This document shows, piece by piece, positions 48,104-57,132 of a stretch of DNA of 64,000 bases; position 1 is the first letter of the stretch; each line of letters opens with the position of its first letter. The position numbers were made by a program, and so were the translations under genes. Under the pieces are notes generated by a model, which did not search any database, was not told the DNA's origin, and was given only the letters and a program-made list of their open reading frames with translations. This stretch comes from Paracoccus salsus (lineage in GTDB: Bacteria > Pseudomonadota > Alphaproteobacteria > Rhodobacterales > Rhodobacteraceae): NCBI RefSeq assembly GCF_021556615.1, contig NZ_JAKGGD010000001.1, positions 1 through 64,000 on the forward strand, given 5' to 3'.

Positions 48104-48342
48104 CGGCATCTTCCCCGAGATCCTGCGTTGCGCCTTGTTAGCCGCAACCCCCCGCCGCCTCAAGCGCCCGGTGCCATATTGCGTGGGCCTGACCAACGGC
48201 GACAGGGAAAAGCCGCGCCTTGCAGCCTCACCGTCCAGAGGTTCCGGCCCGCCGCCGATCCTGACCGCCGCGCCGCCGCCGCCAGCGGCCAAATCCGGCC
48301 TTCAGACGAGGGCGATCGGTTCGTCCAACCCTGGACCCAGGG

Positions 48343-48819
48343 TCATTCGGGGTGCTCGGGGACCTTGCCCGACGGGGCGAGATAGGGCTGCGACACATCC
48401 CTCAGGTCCACATTGATGCATTCGACCTCGGCCGCCAAGGCGCCGTCGCCCGCGAATTCCAGCGTCAATCCGCCGGTCCCATCCTCGCCCGCCGCCCAGT
48501 CCAGCGTCAGCAGTTCCAGAACCGTGTCCGTGTCGCGGGCGATTCCGTCGCTTTTCAGGTGCCGCACATCGCTGATGATCAGCAGCGACCTGACGCGTTC
48601 GTAGCCGCGGCCCTCGGCACGCGCCTGTTCCACGTCCTCCCATCGGAAACGGTTGATCAGCAGCGCCAGACGCCTTGTCCGCGGATCGTAGCTGATCTCG
48701 GAGGCCGGCAGGATCGAGTCCTGCACAAGGGCAGACACGATCCGCAGGTCGTCCTCGTCCTCGGCCCTCAGCGCCAGCGGGCGCGGATCGGCATCGGCGA
48801 AACGGGCGTCCTGGGCCAT
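48343..48819 (-). CDS. DUF2948 family protein
   Basis: A 158-residue protein of the DUF2948 family: LALRAEDEDDLRIVSALVQDSILPASEISYDPRTRRLALLINRFRWED in the first half, then RVRSLLIISDVRHLKSDGI and LELLTLDWAAGEDGTGGLTLEFAGDGAL. No catalytic motif recognised. It begins 2 bp after the murA stop. The link between murA, this protein and hisD is conserved in Rhodobacterales, and its role is unknown. Confidence 0.9.
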   Translation of the reverse strand: MAQDARFADADPRPLALRAEDEDDLRIVSALVQDSILPASEISYDPRTRRLALLINRFRWEDVEQARAEGRGYERVRSLLIISDVRHLKSDGIARDTDTVLELLTLDWAAGEDGTGGLTLEFAGDGALAAEVECINVDLRDVSQPYLAPSGKVPEHPE

Positions 48820-48821
48820 GA

Positions 48822-50093
48822 TCAGTCCTCCTTCACGCGCTCGATATGAGCTCCCACGCCGCGCAGCTTGCGCACGACATGCTCATATCCCCGGTCCAGA
48901 TGATAGACCCGGCTGACGGTGGTCTGCCCTTCTGCGGCCATGCCGGCAAGGATCAGGCTGACCGAGGCGCGCAGATCCGTGGCCATCACCGGCGCGCCGC
49001 GCAGCCTCTCGACACCGGTGACGGTGGCGTGGCCGCCATGCACCTCGATCCGCGCACCCATGCGCGTGAGTTCTGGCGCATGCATGAAGCGGTTCTCGAA
49101 AATCGTTTCCTCCAGCACGCTGGTGCCGTCGGCGAGGCACATCAAGGCCATGAACTGCGCCTGAAGGTCGGTCGGAAAGCCCGGATAGGGCGCGGTCGTG
49201 ACATCGACGGCCCGGACGCGACCGTTCCGGCGCGACACCGTCAGGCCGCGCGGGGTTTCCTCGACGCTGATGCCTGCCTCATCCAGCTTCTCGCAGAACG
49301 CGGCCAGCAGGTCGATGCGGCCGCCCAGCAGCTCGACCTCACCGCCGCACATGGCCGGAGCCAGCATATAGGTGCCCAGCTCGATCCGGTCGGTGACGAC
49401 CGGATGGGTCGCGCCATGCAGCGCGTCGACCCCCTGCACCGTGATGGTGCCGGTGCTCTCGCCATCGATCTGGGCTCCCATCGCCCGCAGGCAGCGCGCC
49501 AGATCGACGATCTCGGGCTCGCGCGCGGCGTTTTTCAGAACCGTCGTCCCGCGCGCCAGCGTGGCCGCCATCAGCGCGTTTTCCGTGGCGCCGACCGAGA
49601 CCAGTGGAAAGTCGATGATCGCGCCCCTCAGTCCGCCGGAGGGTGCCTTGGCAAAGACATAACCGTCGTGCAGGTCCAGTGCCGCACCCATCGCTTCCAG
49701 CGCGCTGAGATGAAGATCGACCGGACGAGCACCGATCGCGCAGCCGCCCGGCAGCGACACCTCGGCCCGCCCGTCGCGCGCCAGCATCGGCCCCAGCACC
49801 AGAATCGAGGCCCGCATCTTGCGCACGATATCGTATTCCGCCCGGTGGCTGGTCAGCGCGTGGCTGGACATGGCCAGGACCTGCCCGTCCTGCAAGCTGG
49901 CGGCCTCGGCCCCCAGGCTTTCAAGCAGTTCGGTCATGGTCCGGATGTCGGACAGGCGCGGCGCGTTCGTCAGGGTCAGCGGCTGATCGGTCAGCAGCGT
50001 GGCGGGCATCAGTGTCAGGCAGGCGTTCTTTGCACCCGCGATCGGGATCTCGCCCTTCAATGCGCCGTTCCCGCGAACGATGATCTGGTCCAT
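48822..50093 (-). CDS. murA: UDP-N-acetylglucosamine 1-carboxyvinyltransferase
   Basis: A 423-residue enzyme committing UDP-GlcNAc to peptidoglycan synthesis. Motifs: [18 protein letters not shown], the active-site-cysteine loop [17 protein letters not shown] (Cys in GGCAIG, the fosfomycin target), [23 protein letters not shown], and [17 protein letters not shown]. Its start follows the stop of the 56-residue upstream gene without any gap (TAG-ATG). Confidence 0.97.
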   Translation of the reverse strand: MDQIIVRGNGALKGEIPIAGAKNACLTLMPATLLTDQPLTLTNAPRLSDIRTMTELLESLGAEAASLQDGQVLAMSSHALTSHRAEYDIVRKMRASILVLGPMLARDGRAEVSLPGGCAIGARPVDLHLSALEAMGAALDLHDGYVFAKAPSGGLRGAIIDFPLVSVGATENALMAATLARGTTVLKNAAREPEIVDLARCLRAMGAQIDGESTGTITVQGVDALHGATHPVVTDRIELGTYMLAPAMCGGEVELLGGRIDLLAAFCEKLDEAGISVEETPRGLTVSRRNGRVRAVDVTTAPYPGFPTDLQAQFMALMCLADGTSVLEETIFENRFMHAPELTRMGARIEVHGGHATVTGVERLRGAPVMATDLRASVSLILAGMAAEGQTTVSRVYHLDRGYEHVVRKLRGVGAHIERVKED

Positions 50094-50264
50094 CTAGCTG
50101 TCGTCCTTGCCTGTCTTGCTGCCTTGCTCTTCGCCGATCCGGCCCGCCTGCTCGGCCCGCGCGCGCGCCTGCGCCTTGCGACGCTGAAGATTCGCGCGCA
50201 GCGCCGCCCGCAGCCGTTCCGCGCGCGCCGCCTTGCCGTCATCATCTGTCTTGCCACCGGTCAT
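50094..50264 (-). CDS. Small basic alanine/arginine-rich protein upstream of murA
   Basis: A 56-residue frame beginning MTGGKTDDDGKAARAERLRA and continuing with ALRANLQRRKAQARARAEQAG. Similar short proteins containing AERLRAALRANLQRRKAQAR are found just upstream of murA in other Rhodobacteraceae, as far as I recall. Its stop is directly abutted to the murA start, which supports translation. Predicted to be helical and highly charged; function unknown. Confidence 0.65.
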   Translation of the reverse strand: MTGGKTDDDGKAARAERLRAALRANLQRRKAQARARAEQAGRIGEEQGSKTGKDDS

Positions 50265-50519
50265 CCCGCCCTGTTAGCCCCGGTCGCCCTGACAGTCCAG
50301 CAATGCCGACACCCGAACCGCCATCGAAAGTCCCGAAAACTGGCGCCAGCCCCCTTGCGCGCGACGATCACTTTGTCTAAACGCCGCTGCACGAAGGCGC
50401 TGCGCCGTCGCCCCCATGCCGCCCCGAGCGTGGCTGAGGGACTGGACGCGAAGCCGCCGGGTCTGTAGGGCTTTTTTCAGGCTGATCGTTTCGACGGTCG
50501 CGCCATCGACGAAGGTCAT

Positions 50520-50583
<64 letters not shown>

Positions 50584-50594
<11 letters not shown>

Positions 50595-50885
50595 TCTCGC
50601 TATTTTGGTTACAGAATCCCGCTAACACCTTGAAGGGAAAGGCGGTTTTTATAGTTCGATAACCGTTTTCCCGTGAGTATCGCAGGGCCTCCGGAAAGGC
50701 CAATCGAAGCACTGTTTGCTTCATGGTCAGGCTTCCATTTTCGTAAAGATTCCAAGGCCTTGCCAGAAATTCGAGCGATAGTTCGATAAACTCTTCAAAC
50801 CTCCCCTTCGGCGGCACGATACGGCTCGCGCGATCAGACAGTCGAATCTTCTCCCGTTCCAGCTTTGCTATCCGGCGCTGTTGCT
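50584..50885 (-). pseudogene. C-terminal stub of a serine recombinase
   Basis: The complement encodes about 100 residues resembling the end of large serine recombinases from Rhodobacterales elements: RRIAKLEREKIRL (coiled coil), FEEFIELSLEFLARPWNLYENGSL, MKQTVLRLAFPEALRYSRENGYRT and FPFKVLAGFC. The catalytic resolvase domain and the DNA-binding middle are missing; the homology breaks near 50885, where an unrelated gene begins on the opposite strand. The stop TGA is provided by the tRNA-Thr 3' end, a classic layout for an integrase next to its attachment site. The gene cannot act. Confidence 0.7.
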
Positions 50886-51708
50886 GCCAGCAGACGCGAA
50901 CGATATTCGAACAGATATTGTTCTCCGTTCCGTTGATGTAGAGTTTTCTCGCCTCTGCACTATTGAAACGGAAGACGATCAAGAACATAACGGCTGCTAC
51001 ACAATAATACGCCTCAAAGAAGCCGATCCCGATATTGTTCGCCTCTTCGTCAAAATTCTAGAAGAACGTTTCCTCAGTTCTGCTCGGATGAGTAATCCAA
51101 GAATTGCCGAAAGTATACAAGAAGTCGCATCCCTTTTCAGTCAGATCGACGGTTCCCCCAGGGATCAGCTTGGCCTTTGGGGCGAGCTATTTGCGATCAC
51201 TCAGTCCAATAATGTTGATGATGCCGTTCGGTCCTGGAGTTCGCAAAAAACGGCAAAGTACGACTTCGTGACTGAGACGTTCGTTCTGGACGTGAAGACT
51301 ACGTTGTCATCAACACCCAAACACCGCTTTGCCTTGGATCAGCTTCGTCCAGCAGGAAGTTACGAAGCATACATCCTATCTTTGTGTGTTGTTGAATTGC
51401 CCGCGGGCCGAACTGTTGGTGAATTGATGGACGCTATCGGTGACCAGATTGCCGACAACGAATTGCGCAGCGCTTTTCTGCGGCAGTGCCTCGTGAAGGG
51501 TGGGAAAGATATCTATCAAAGCAATTTGAAGCTTCAAGCCTACCCAGAGGAAGACAGCTTCCAAATCTATTCAGCAAGTGACATTCCTGTTCCTGCCATC
51601 GATGCGGGTTCTCCGATCCACAATGTGCGATTTGATGTTGATCTTACAAACCTCGCGGCCGTGACAAGGGGCGCGGCAAACACAGTTCTCCTATTCGGGG
51701 GAGGATAG
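50881..51708 (+). pseudogene. DUF4420 PD-(D/E)XK-like protein, 5'-truncated
   Basis: About 270 residues resembling the C-terminal part of DUF4420 proteins, predicted PD-(D/E)XK nucleases found with Z1/MORC-type anti-phage gene sets. Visible: LGLWGELFAI (conserved Glu helix), VRSWSSQKTAKYDF and FVLDVKTTLSS (core D128 and D-V-K 137-139), ending VDLTNLAAV and NTVLLFGGG. No ATG begins the conserved part; the only starts are a TTG at 50881 and its surroundings, and the N-terminal domain expected in the family is missing. It abuts the recombinase stub head to head, so a deletion or insertion joined two broken genes. Partner genes are absent. Confidence 0.55.
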
Positions 51709-51788
51709 GACACACTGGCCATCATGACAAAGACCTATCAGCAGTTATCTAAAGAATCCGGTTCGTCCTAAAGTCCGCTCTTTGCTTC

Positions 51789-52481
51789 CTATTCGCTCGG
51801 AAACTCGAATTCTGCGGCATCGAACTGGCGGCCTCTTGTACCCATGTGGACGGATGTCTCCAGTCCAGCCAAGCGGTAGGCGTTTGCCACTCCATAGTCA
51901 TTGGATGCGCTTGGCACCCGCTCAATATAGACCAAAGAAAGTGATGCGAGCAGGCTCGTTGCTGCTTTGATCTCATCACGCCGAATACCCGAGTATTCAT
52001 TGATCTTATCGAAGCTGATGTTCGCAAGGTTCGTGTCCCTACCACGCCGCGCGGCAAACAGTAGGTAAAGCTTGATCGCGTTCAGTTCTGCCTTGCTTCG
52101 CAAACGGAAGTACCGAAACGCTTCAACAACTGGGCCGACATAAAGCGGTTTGGCTGGAAGTTTGCACCATCCGCTGGTCAAGTCATAGCCGACAAGTTCG
52201 AACGAACTGCGCCCGTTTTGCCAGCGTCTAACAATGCCGCGTTTCTCCAGTATGCTGAGCCCTCTTGACAGCTTCGCGCGGCTAACGTCGGTCGCGGTGC
52301 AGAGTTGGTCGTACGTTATTTTCGCTAAGCCAGTCTCCGAGTCCACGTAGTGCGCAATCACAACCAGTGCCATCAGTGCCGCAGTGTTGTCCGACCCACC
52401 GTATTTCCACTGGAATTTCTTCAGGCCGTGTTCCTCGATCCAAGTCGAGGGCAGAGGTACCCACTTCTGTATCGCCATCAC
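51789..52481 (-). CDS. Winged-helix protein, possibly replication-initiator related
   Basis: A 230-residue protein with two likely winged-helix regions: LMALVVIAHYVDSETGLAKITYDQLCTATDVSRAKLSRGLSILEKRGIVRRW in pieces near the N-terminus, and NAIKLYLLFAARRGRDTNL with ISFDKINEYSGIRRDEIKAATSLL later. This layout resembles plasmid replication or HTH regulators, but I cannot name the family. The upstream membrane-protein gene overlaps it by 4 bp (ATGA). Base composition is plainly lower in GC than the core genes, consistent with an acquired island. Confidence 0.6.
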   Translation of the reverse strand: MMAIQKWVPLPSTWIEEHGLKKFQWKYGGSDNTAALMALVVIAHYVDSETGLAKITYDQLCTATDVSRAKLSRGLSILEKRGIVRRWQNGRSSFELVGYDLTSGWCKLPAKPLYVGPVVEAFRYFRLRSKAELNAIKLYLLFAARRGRDTNLANISFDKINEYSGIRRDEIKAATSLLASLSLVYIERVPSASNDYGVANAYRLAGLETSVHMGTRGRQFDAAEFEFPSE

Positions 52482-52618
52482 CTCTCCTTTTTCGCTACTG
52501 TCACCACCGCGTAGATCGCGTAGGCCGCTAAGCCGAATGCCGCCAAGATCAAGATCAAGACCAACACCCCAGGCGGCAGGCCAGAGAGAAGGTCAGCAAG
52601 GTTCGTCAGTTCATCCAT
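52478..52618 (-). CDS. Small single-pass membrane protein
   Basis: A 46-residue frame starting MDELTNLADLLSGLPPG, followed by one hydrophobic helix VLVLILILAAFGLAAYAIYAVV and the basic end TVAKKER. GGAG lies seven bases before the chosen ATG; another ATG four codons upstream has a poorer site. It overlaps the winged-helix gene by 4 bp, suggesting coupled expression. Function unknown. Confidence 0.55.
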   Translation of the reverse strand: MDELTNLADLLSGLPPGVLVLILILAAFGLAAYAIYAVVTVAKKER

Positions 52619-53226
52619 CGGTTGCTCCATCGTTGTTTCGCGTTTGCTCGATGAAGCAAAATTTGCCTGAAAGCGTAACATATCTCTAGAGACAGTGCCA
52701 CACATAGTATTGATGAAATCGAAGAAAAAAATTGTTAGATCAATAGATTAGAGCGTAGGAAAGAGGCTATAAATTTTCCCAAAACAGTTCATGAGTGCAG
52801 GCTCGTGAACCAAATTAGCTGATTTCTGGGTGTCATCAGGCAGTCGGGGGCTCACTCAGATGTTACCATAGATTAAGGGTTCGAGGGTTGCACGCACCGC
52901 TTCGCGGACGGGCTGTCGTGAACCGAGCCTGCGCCGCTGGCTTGTCTCGGCCATTCGGCTTCCATCCCTTGCGCAGCTTTGGCCAGCCCTGACGGGCTGA
53001 CGCTTTCTTTCCTATTGGGGGCCTGCGGCCCCGTCCTCCGTCAAGACCAAGCCCTCCGCAAGAGCTGCGGGCGCAGCCAGCGGTCTCCCCGTCCTTCCGC
53101 GCCTTTGGCTTGTGCAGGACGGGTGATCCCCCTCCGCTGTCTGCGGTCCTGACGGTCTCCCCCCGCTCATTGGCGCGGGCCTAGTCCGGTTGCATGTGCA
53201 ACCGGCTTTAAAAGGAGAAAGGGCCA
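52619..53226. other. Island intergenic region with AT-rich and GC-rich halves
   Basis: About 600 bp. The first half (to about 52880) is AT-rich and likely holds the minus-strand promoter of the small membrane protein. The second half is abruptly GC-rich with many short inverted repeats (for example GGGGGCCTGCGGCCCC near 53015) and resembles leader regions of plasmid antirestriction genes. It ends in a 20-bp dyad before ardC. No coding frame is convincing. Confidence 0.5.
53186..53205. promoter_or_regulatory. Perfect dyad before the ardC-like gene
   Basis: CCGGTTGCA-TG-TGCAACCGG is a perfect 9-bp inverted repeat around two bases, 21 bp before the antirestriction gene start and just before AAAGGAG. 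It could be an operator or a leader hairpin. Confidence 0.6.
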
Positions 53227-54138
53227 ATGAAACAGGACATTTACCAGAAAGTTACAGACAAGATCATTGCCGATCTGGAGCAAGGCGAACTGACATGGCA
53301 CAAGCCATGGTCCGCCGGAAACATGGACGGGCGGATCATCAAGCCGCTGCGCCATAACGGCATGGCCTACAGCGGAATCAATGTGCTGATGCTGTGGGGC
53401 GCGGCCATGGAAGGCGGCTACCTCTCGCCGTTCTGGATGACCTACCGCCAAGCCAAGGAATATGGCGCACACGTCCGCAAGGGCGAGCGCGGCAACCTTG
53501 TTGTCTATGCCAACACCATCACCAAGACCGAAGAGCAGGACGACGGCAGCGAGGAAGAGCGCAAAATCCCGTTCATGAAGGGCTATAGCGTCTTCAACGT
53601 CGAGCAGATCGAAGGGCTGCCCGAGCATTTCTACAGCAAGCCCGAGCCGGTCATCGACCCCGCGCAGCGGATCGACCATGCCGAGGAATTCTTCGCCGCC
53701 ACGGGGGCGGACATCCGCAGCGGCGGGAACAGGGCATATTACAGCGGCGGCAGCGATCATGTGCAGATGCCGCATTTCGAGAGCTTCCGCAGCCCTGAAG
53801 CCTATTATGCGACCTTGGCCCATGAATTGACTCACTGGACGAAGCACGAAAAGCGCCTTGACCGTGAATTCGGGCGCAAGCGGTGGGGCGATGAAGGCTA
53901 TGCCCGCGAAGAGCTGGTCGCCGAGCTGGGCGCGGCGTTTCTTTGCGCCGATCTGACACTGACGCCGGAGCCAGGCACCGATCATGCCGCCTATATCCAG
54001 AGCTGGCTCAAGGTGCTGCGCGATGACAAGCGGGCGATTTTCAGCGCCGCCGCCCATGCGCAGCGTGCAGCGGATTTCCTGCACGGTTTGCAGCCCGTCA
54101 TCGAGGAACCTGAGCAGCAGGAAGGAGTCGCCGCGTAA
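53227..54138 (+). CDS. ardC: ArdC-like antirestriction protein with zincin domain
   Basis: A 303-residue protein. Residues 1 to about 135 form the ArdC N-terminal ssDNA-binding domain (IYQKVTDKIIADLEQGELTWHKPW, YSGINVLMLW, YRQAKEYGAHVRKGERG). The C-terminal half is a zinc metallopeptidase domain with HELTHW (199-204) and a downstream Glu in EELVAELGAAFL. ArdC proteins on conjugative plasmids protect incoming single-stranded DNA from restriction or aid transfer. AAAGGAG sits at ideal spacing. Its presence fits a mobilizable element entering new hosts. Confidence 0.9.
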   Translation: MKQDIYQKVTDKIIADLEQGELTWHKPWSAGNMDGRIIKPLRHNGMAYSGINVLMLWGAAMEGGYLSPFWMTYRQAKEYGAHVRKGERGNLVVYANTITKTEEQDDGSEEERKIPFMKGYSVFNVEQIEGLPEHFYSKPEPVIDPAQRIDHAEEFFAATGADIRSGGNRAYYSGGSDHVQMPHFESFRSPEAYYATLAHELTHWTKHEKRLDREFGRKRWGDEGYAREELVAELGAAFLCADLTLTPEPGTDHAAYIQSWLKVLRDDKRAIFSAAAHAQRAADFLHGLQPVIEEPEQQEGVAA

Positions 54139-54183
54139 GCGGCGGCTTCGGCCATTTAGAATTCAAACAGAAAGGATAAGAAC

Positions 54184-54642
54184 ATGAACCAACTTCAATC
54201 AAACGATATTATCGACATGCGTTGCGATCTGCACGCGATCAGGCAGAAATTCGGCGAGCGTTATTTTGCAAGCGAGGAAGCCGTTCGGGAAGCGGCAAGC
54301 CTTTGGGGCGCGAGCTGCAACAAGCACGGCGTTCTCGATAACATCACCGAGAAGGTCAGGGTCGAGCACAAGGGTTATTCCGCCACTATCCGCCTTTACA
54401 GGACCGGAAAAGGCTACTGGCATGTCGCCCGCGATTTCAACGCGCCGGATTCCGGTTCCGGCGGCCCTGCAACCGTTTGGGACGGGATCGCCTTCAAGAA
54501 CGCTCTGGCCGCTCGCAGATGGGCCGTTCAGCGTCTGCTGGAGCGGTGCGACAAGCAGGAGCGGTTTGATCGGAATCCGGCCCTCGGGACCTTCCGGAGT
54601 AAGCTGGAAGCAGAGATGACCCCGCAGCTTTCTTTGCTCTAG
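54184..54642 (+). CDS. Hypothetical protein downstream of ardC
   Basis: A 152-residue soluble protein, with AGAAAGGAT upstream. Visible features are a helical start (DMRCDLHAIRQKFGERYFASEEAVREAASLWGAS in parts), a beta-rich middle (EKVRVEHKGYSATIRLYRTGKGYWHVARDF) and a C-terminal helix (AARRWAVQRLLERCDKQERF). No known domain recognised. It follows ardC by 45 bp and is probably cotranscribed, so a transfer-related role is possible but not shown. Confidence 0.6.
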   Translation: MNQLQSNDIIDMRCDLHAIRQKFGERYFASEEAVREAASLWGASCNKHGVLDNITEKVRVEHKGYSATIRLYRTGKGYWHVARDFNAPDSGSGGPATVWDGIAFKNALAARRWAVQRLLERCDKQERFDRNPALGTFRSKLEAEMTPQLSLL

Positions 54643-54820
54643 GCGGAAAAATTTTGTATTCTGATAAAGGGTATATCTTGCGGCTATTCCGCGCCACATG
54701 ACTACCTCCGGCCCGCAAAGGATAGCATTTGCGGGCCAAATTTTTCTTTGCCGTGGGCGAAAAATTTCGGCTGGCCTCGCGGCCAGCCGGATGATGGTAG
54801 GAGTGCATTGGAGTGCAGCA

Positions 54821-56014
54821 TTATTGCTCTGGAAACAGGCCAGGCATCCAGCGCCCTGCAAGCGTTGCCGGAAAGGCCAGAACCAACGGCGCGCGCGAAC
54901 TTTCCGATGTCAGCGCGCCCGCATCGATCAGGGCCGAGGTTACGCGCCGCGCCGTACGGTCGCTCGCACCCAGAATGTCGGCTACCGCGCCGCGCGGCAG
55001 TTCACCTTCATAGAGGATCGCGCGCAGAACCGCGTCGGATTTTGGGGGAAGCCGCCCGCCACGAATTTCTTCTTCCGCCCAGATCATGATCCGGTCACGC
55101 AGTCGGTCCGGCTTCATCAGACCTTCCATGAATTGCACCTGATCGATGCAGGTTTGCAGGAAGAATTTAGCGAAGGAGGCAAGCGCCGCTTCGCTCAGCG
55201 TGCCGCGCCCGTCACGGTCGCCGCGCCTTGGCTCGTCGCAGGCCTGCAAGTGTTTCTTGTAGGCCGCTTCGTTGCGCGCAAGGCCGCGCGCGACCGACCA
55301 AAGCCCGCCAGTGTTCAGAGAATCGCGCAGCATGGCATAGGACATCAGGCGCGCCACGCGCCCGTTGCCGTCCAGAAACGGGTGAACCCACAGCAGCCGG
55401 TGATGTGCACAGGCCGATGCGAGGATCGACTCGATCCGGCCCGCCTTACGGTAGGCTTGATCAAGCCGGTCAAGGAAGCGCGACACTGCACCTGGACTGA
55501 TCGCGACGTGACGGCCAACCACCACATCGCTTTCCCTGAATTCGCCTGGCACAACGCGGATGCGTTCGCCGGTGCTCGGCATTTCTACATAGAGCAGGTC
55601 TTCGGGCAGCAACTCACAGAAGCGCCGGTGAATCTCGCTGATCATCGCCGGTGATGTCGGCGACTCGGCCAGCCCGCCGTCATCGATCCATTTCTGGACG
55701 GCGATATGCGCTTTGGCTTCGAGCTGGAGGTCGCGCTTTTCTGGATCAGTGCTGTAATCGTCATGAAGGGCGCGCTCGATGTCGATAGGGTGCGTGTTGT
55801 GACCTTCGATCAGGTTGCTGTAGTAACAGTTCATGGAGCGGATGAGCGTGGCCAGCGCCGCCGCAACCTGATCCGGCAGGCTGCTGCGGAAGGCGGCGGC
55901 GCGCGCGGCCAGATCGAGAGCAAGATCGTTCAGCTCGCCCCTGTGCGGCGAACCCTCGCTGACCATCAACGGCTCGAACAAGCCTATTGTCTCTTTATCA
56001 TCCCGTAGCGTCAT
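54821..56014 (-). CDS. Fic family protein (class II, N-terminal inhibitory helix)
   Basis: A 397-residue Fic protein. The catalytic motif HPFLDGNGR (211-219) is intact, so AMP transfer or a related nucleotidyl transfer to target proteins is expected. The auto-inhibitory motif SNLIEG ((S/T)xxxE(G/N), 66-71) lies N-terminal in the same chain, which defines class II. A C-terminal winged helix (LRAILYEGELPRGAVADILGASDRTARRVTSALIDAGAL) may bind DNA. The start MTLRDDKETIG has GAGG at good spacing. No separate antitoxin is needed. Targets are unknown; phage defence or toxin-like plasmid maintenance are both possible. Confidence 0.92.
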   Translation of the reverse strand: MTLRDDKETIGLFEPLMVSEGSPHRGELNDLALDLAARAAAFRSSLPDQVAAALATLIRSMNCYYSNLIEGHNTHPIDIERALHDDYSTDPEKRDLQLEAKAHIAVQKWIDDGGLAESPTSPAMISEIHRRFCELLPEDLLYVEMPSTGERIRVVPGEFRESDVVVGRHVAISPGAVSRFLDRLDQAYRKAGRIESILASACAHHRLLWVHPFLDGNGRVARLMSYAMLRDSLNTGGLWSVARGLARNEAAYKKHLQACDEPRRGDRDGRGTLSEAALASFAKFFLQTCIDQVQFMEGLMKPDRLRDRIMIWAEEEIRGGRLPPKSDAVLRAILYEGELPRGAVADILGASDRTARRVTSALIDAGALTSESSRAPLVLAFPATLAGRWMPGLFPEQ

Positions 56015-56198
56015 GTATCCTCGATTTTGGCCGCTTTCATGGCAGCTTCCATGATCTAAGTTAATCAATCATAGCATGGGTTTAAGGTCGATGTCAGTAA
56101 GTTTGTGGCCGTCAAGATGGCCGGTTCTGTGGCCGGTTACTTGGCCGCTTTGAACGCCAGCCAGAGCGCAGGCCGTCTCTGGCGGGCTGCGCGGCACG

Positions 56199-56402
56199 TC
56201 AGGGCTTGCAGCGCGACCGTGCCGCCGGTCTGGCTTTATAGCCCATTGCGCGTTCGATGTTTTCGAGGCTCGCCAGTATGTTGCGGCGATCCGGCGTGTC
56301 AGGCTCGGTTTCGAGCAACAGCATCGAAAAAAGCTGATGCAGTTCGCCGAGTTCCTGGGCCGTCAGGCCGTGCAGTTCGTGTATGGTGAGTAGCGTGATC
56401 AT
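56199..56402 (-). CDS. Small hypothetical island protein
   Basis: A 67-residue frame with a near-consensus AGGAGG before the ATG. The sequence is helical (LTIHELHGLTAQELGELHQLFSMLLLETEP) with a second helix (RRNILASLENIERAMGYK) and a basic end. Comparable short proteins occur beside relaxase genes on alphaproteobacterial plasmids, but I cannot name a family. Confidence 0.55.
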   Translation of the reverse strand: MITLLTIHELHGLTAQELGELHQLFSMLLLETEPDTPDRRNILASLENIERAMGYKARPAARSRCKP

Positions 56403-56846
56403 GTGATCCTCCTTTTCCGTTTGCGACCCGACCAATTCGGGCCTTTTCGGGATCAGGAGGCGCAGGAAGCGGCTGCTATCGGACACCTTCGGGCGCAACA
56501 AGGTGGAGCAGGCACACCGCCTTGGCCGTATGTGCAGCCCTTTCTGACATTCATGATTTCCGGAAGCGTCGATGGGCGGGCGCAGGAGGAGGATTCTATC
56601 TCTCGCATCATGCCCAAAGCGAATAATGCCTACGACCGAAGCTCCTCAGAACTAATTCGTTGCACTCAACCCTTTCCATGCTGGAAGGGCCGTCGAAAGA
56701 CGGAACATGCAGACAGTTATTTGCGTGCGTCTCAGTTTAATTTTTTTTGGTGGAAATTTTGCGTCAGTCTAAGGTATTCTGAGTGATAATTTTGAATAAT
56801 TTGAGGTTTAAGTGCTATTTTTGTAGCACCTTTGCAGGATCAGCAC
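56403..56846. other. Gene-poor region between two divergent island genes
   Basis: About 440 bp. Its left part has a 128-codon plus-strand frame without family resemblance. The right part from about 56735 is very AT-rich, fits a promoter, and ends in a hairpin-type dyad before the HTH gene. Confidence 0.45.
56812..56829. promoter_or_regulatory. Dyad GTGCTA-N6-TAGCAC before the HTH gene
   Basis: A perfect 6-bp inverted repeat around TTTTTG, 17 bp before the start of the HTH gene and close to its ribosome site. It is well placed as an autoregulatory operator; as a leader hairpin it could also mask translation. Confidence 0.55.
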
Positions 56847-57101
56847 ATGAGTAGAGAAGATAATGGAAAAGATAAAACTGATTTTCACGTCTTATTGGAG
56901 GCCGCGCTCCTAACGCAGCGGGAGGCTGCGGATCTTCTAGGCGTTGCCCACGACACGGTGAGGGGTTGGGTTAAGGGCCGTCGGGAATGCCCTGATGGTG
57001 TTCTAAAAGAGCTGCTCGGCGTCGCGCAAAAGAGTCTAAGGGATCAAGCAAACGAAGTTGAAGAAATAGCTTCCAGAGTTTCAAGAAATGATAGCGGTTA
57101 G
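56847..57101 (+). CDS. Helix-turn-helix regulator of the island
   Basis: An 84-residue protein with an HTH of the Cro/C1 or excisionase type: LLTQREAADLLGVAHDTVRGWVKGRRECPDGVLKELL. The rest is charged and helical. The start at MSREDN has AGGA upstream. With the dyad just before it, it probably regulates its own promoter and perhaps the opposing mobilization genes. A role as an excisionase-like factor is possible. Confidence 0.75.
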   Translation: MSREDNGKDKTDFHVLLEAALLTQREAADLLGVAHDTVRGWVKGRRECPDGVLKELLGVAQKSLRDQANEVEEIASRVSRNDSG

Positions 57102-57132
57102 ACGGTTTAACAGTATCTTTTTTGCGAGAAAT

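Noticed and set aside
56403..56786. A 127-codon plus-strand frame in the island
   Set aside because: Its 5' end overlaps the ribosome site of the divergent small gene, its composition shifts along the length and no domain is visible.
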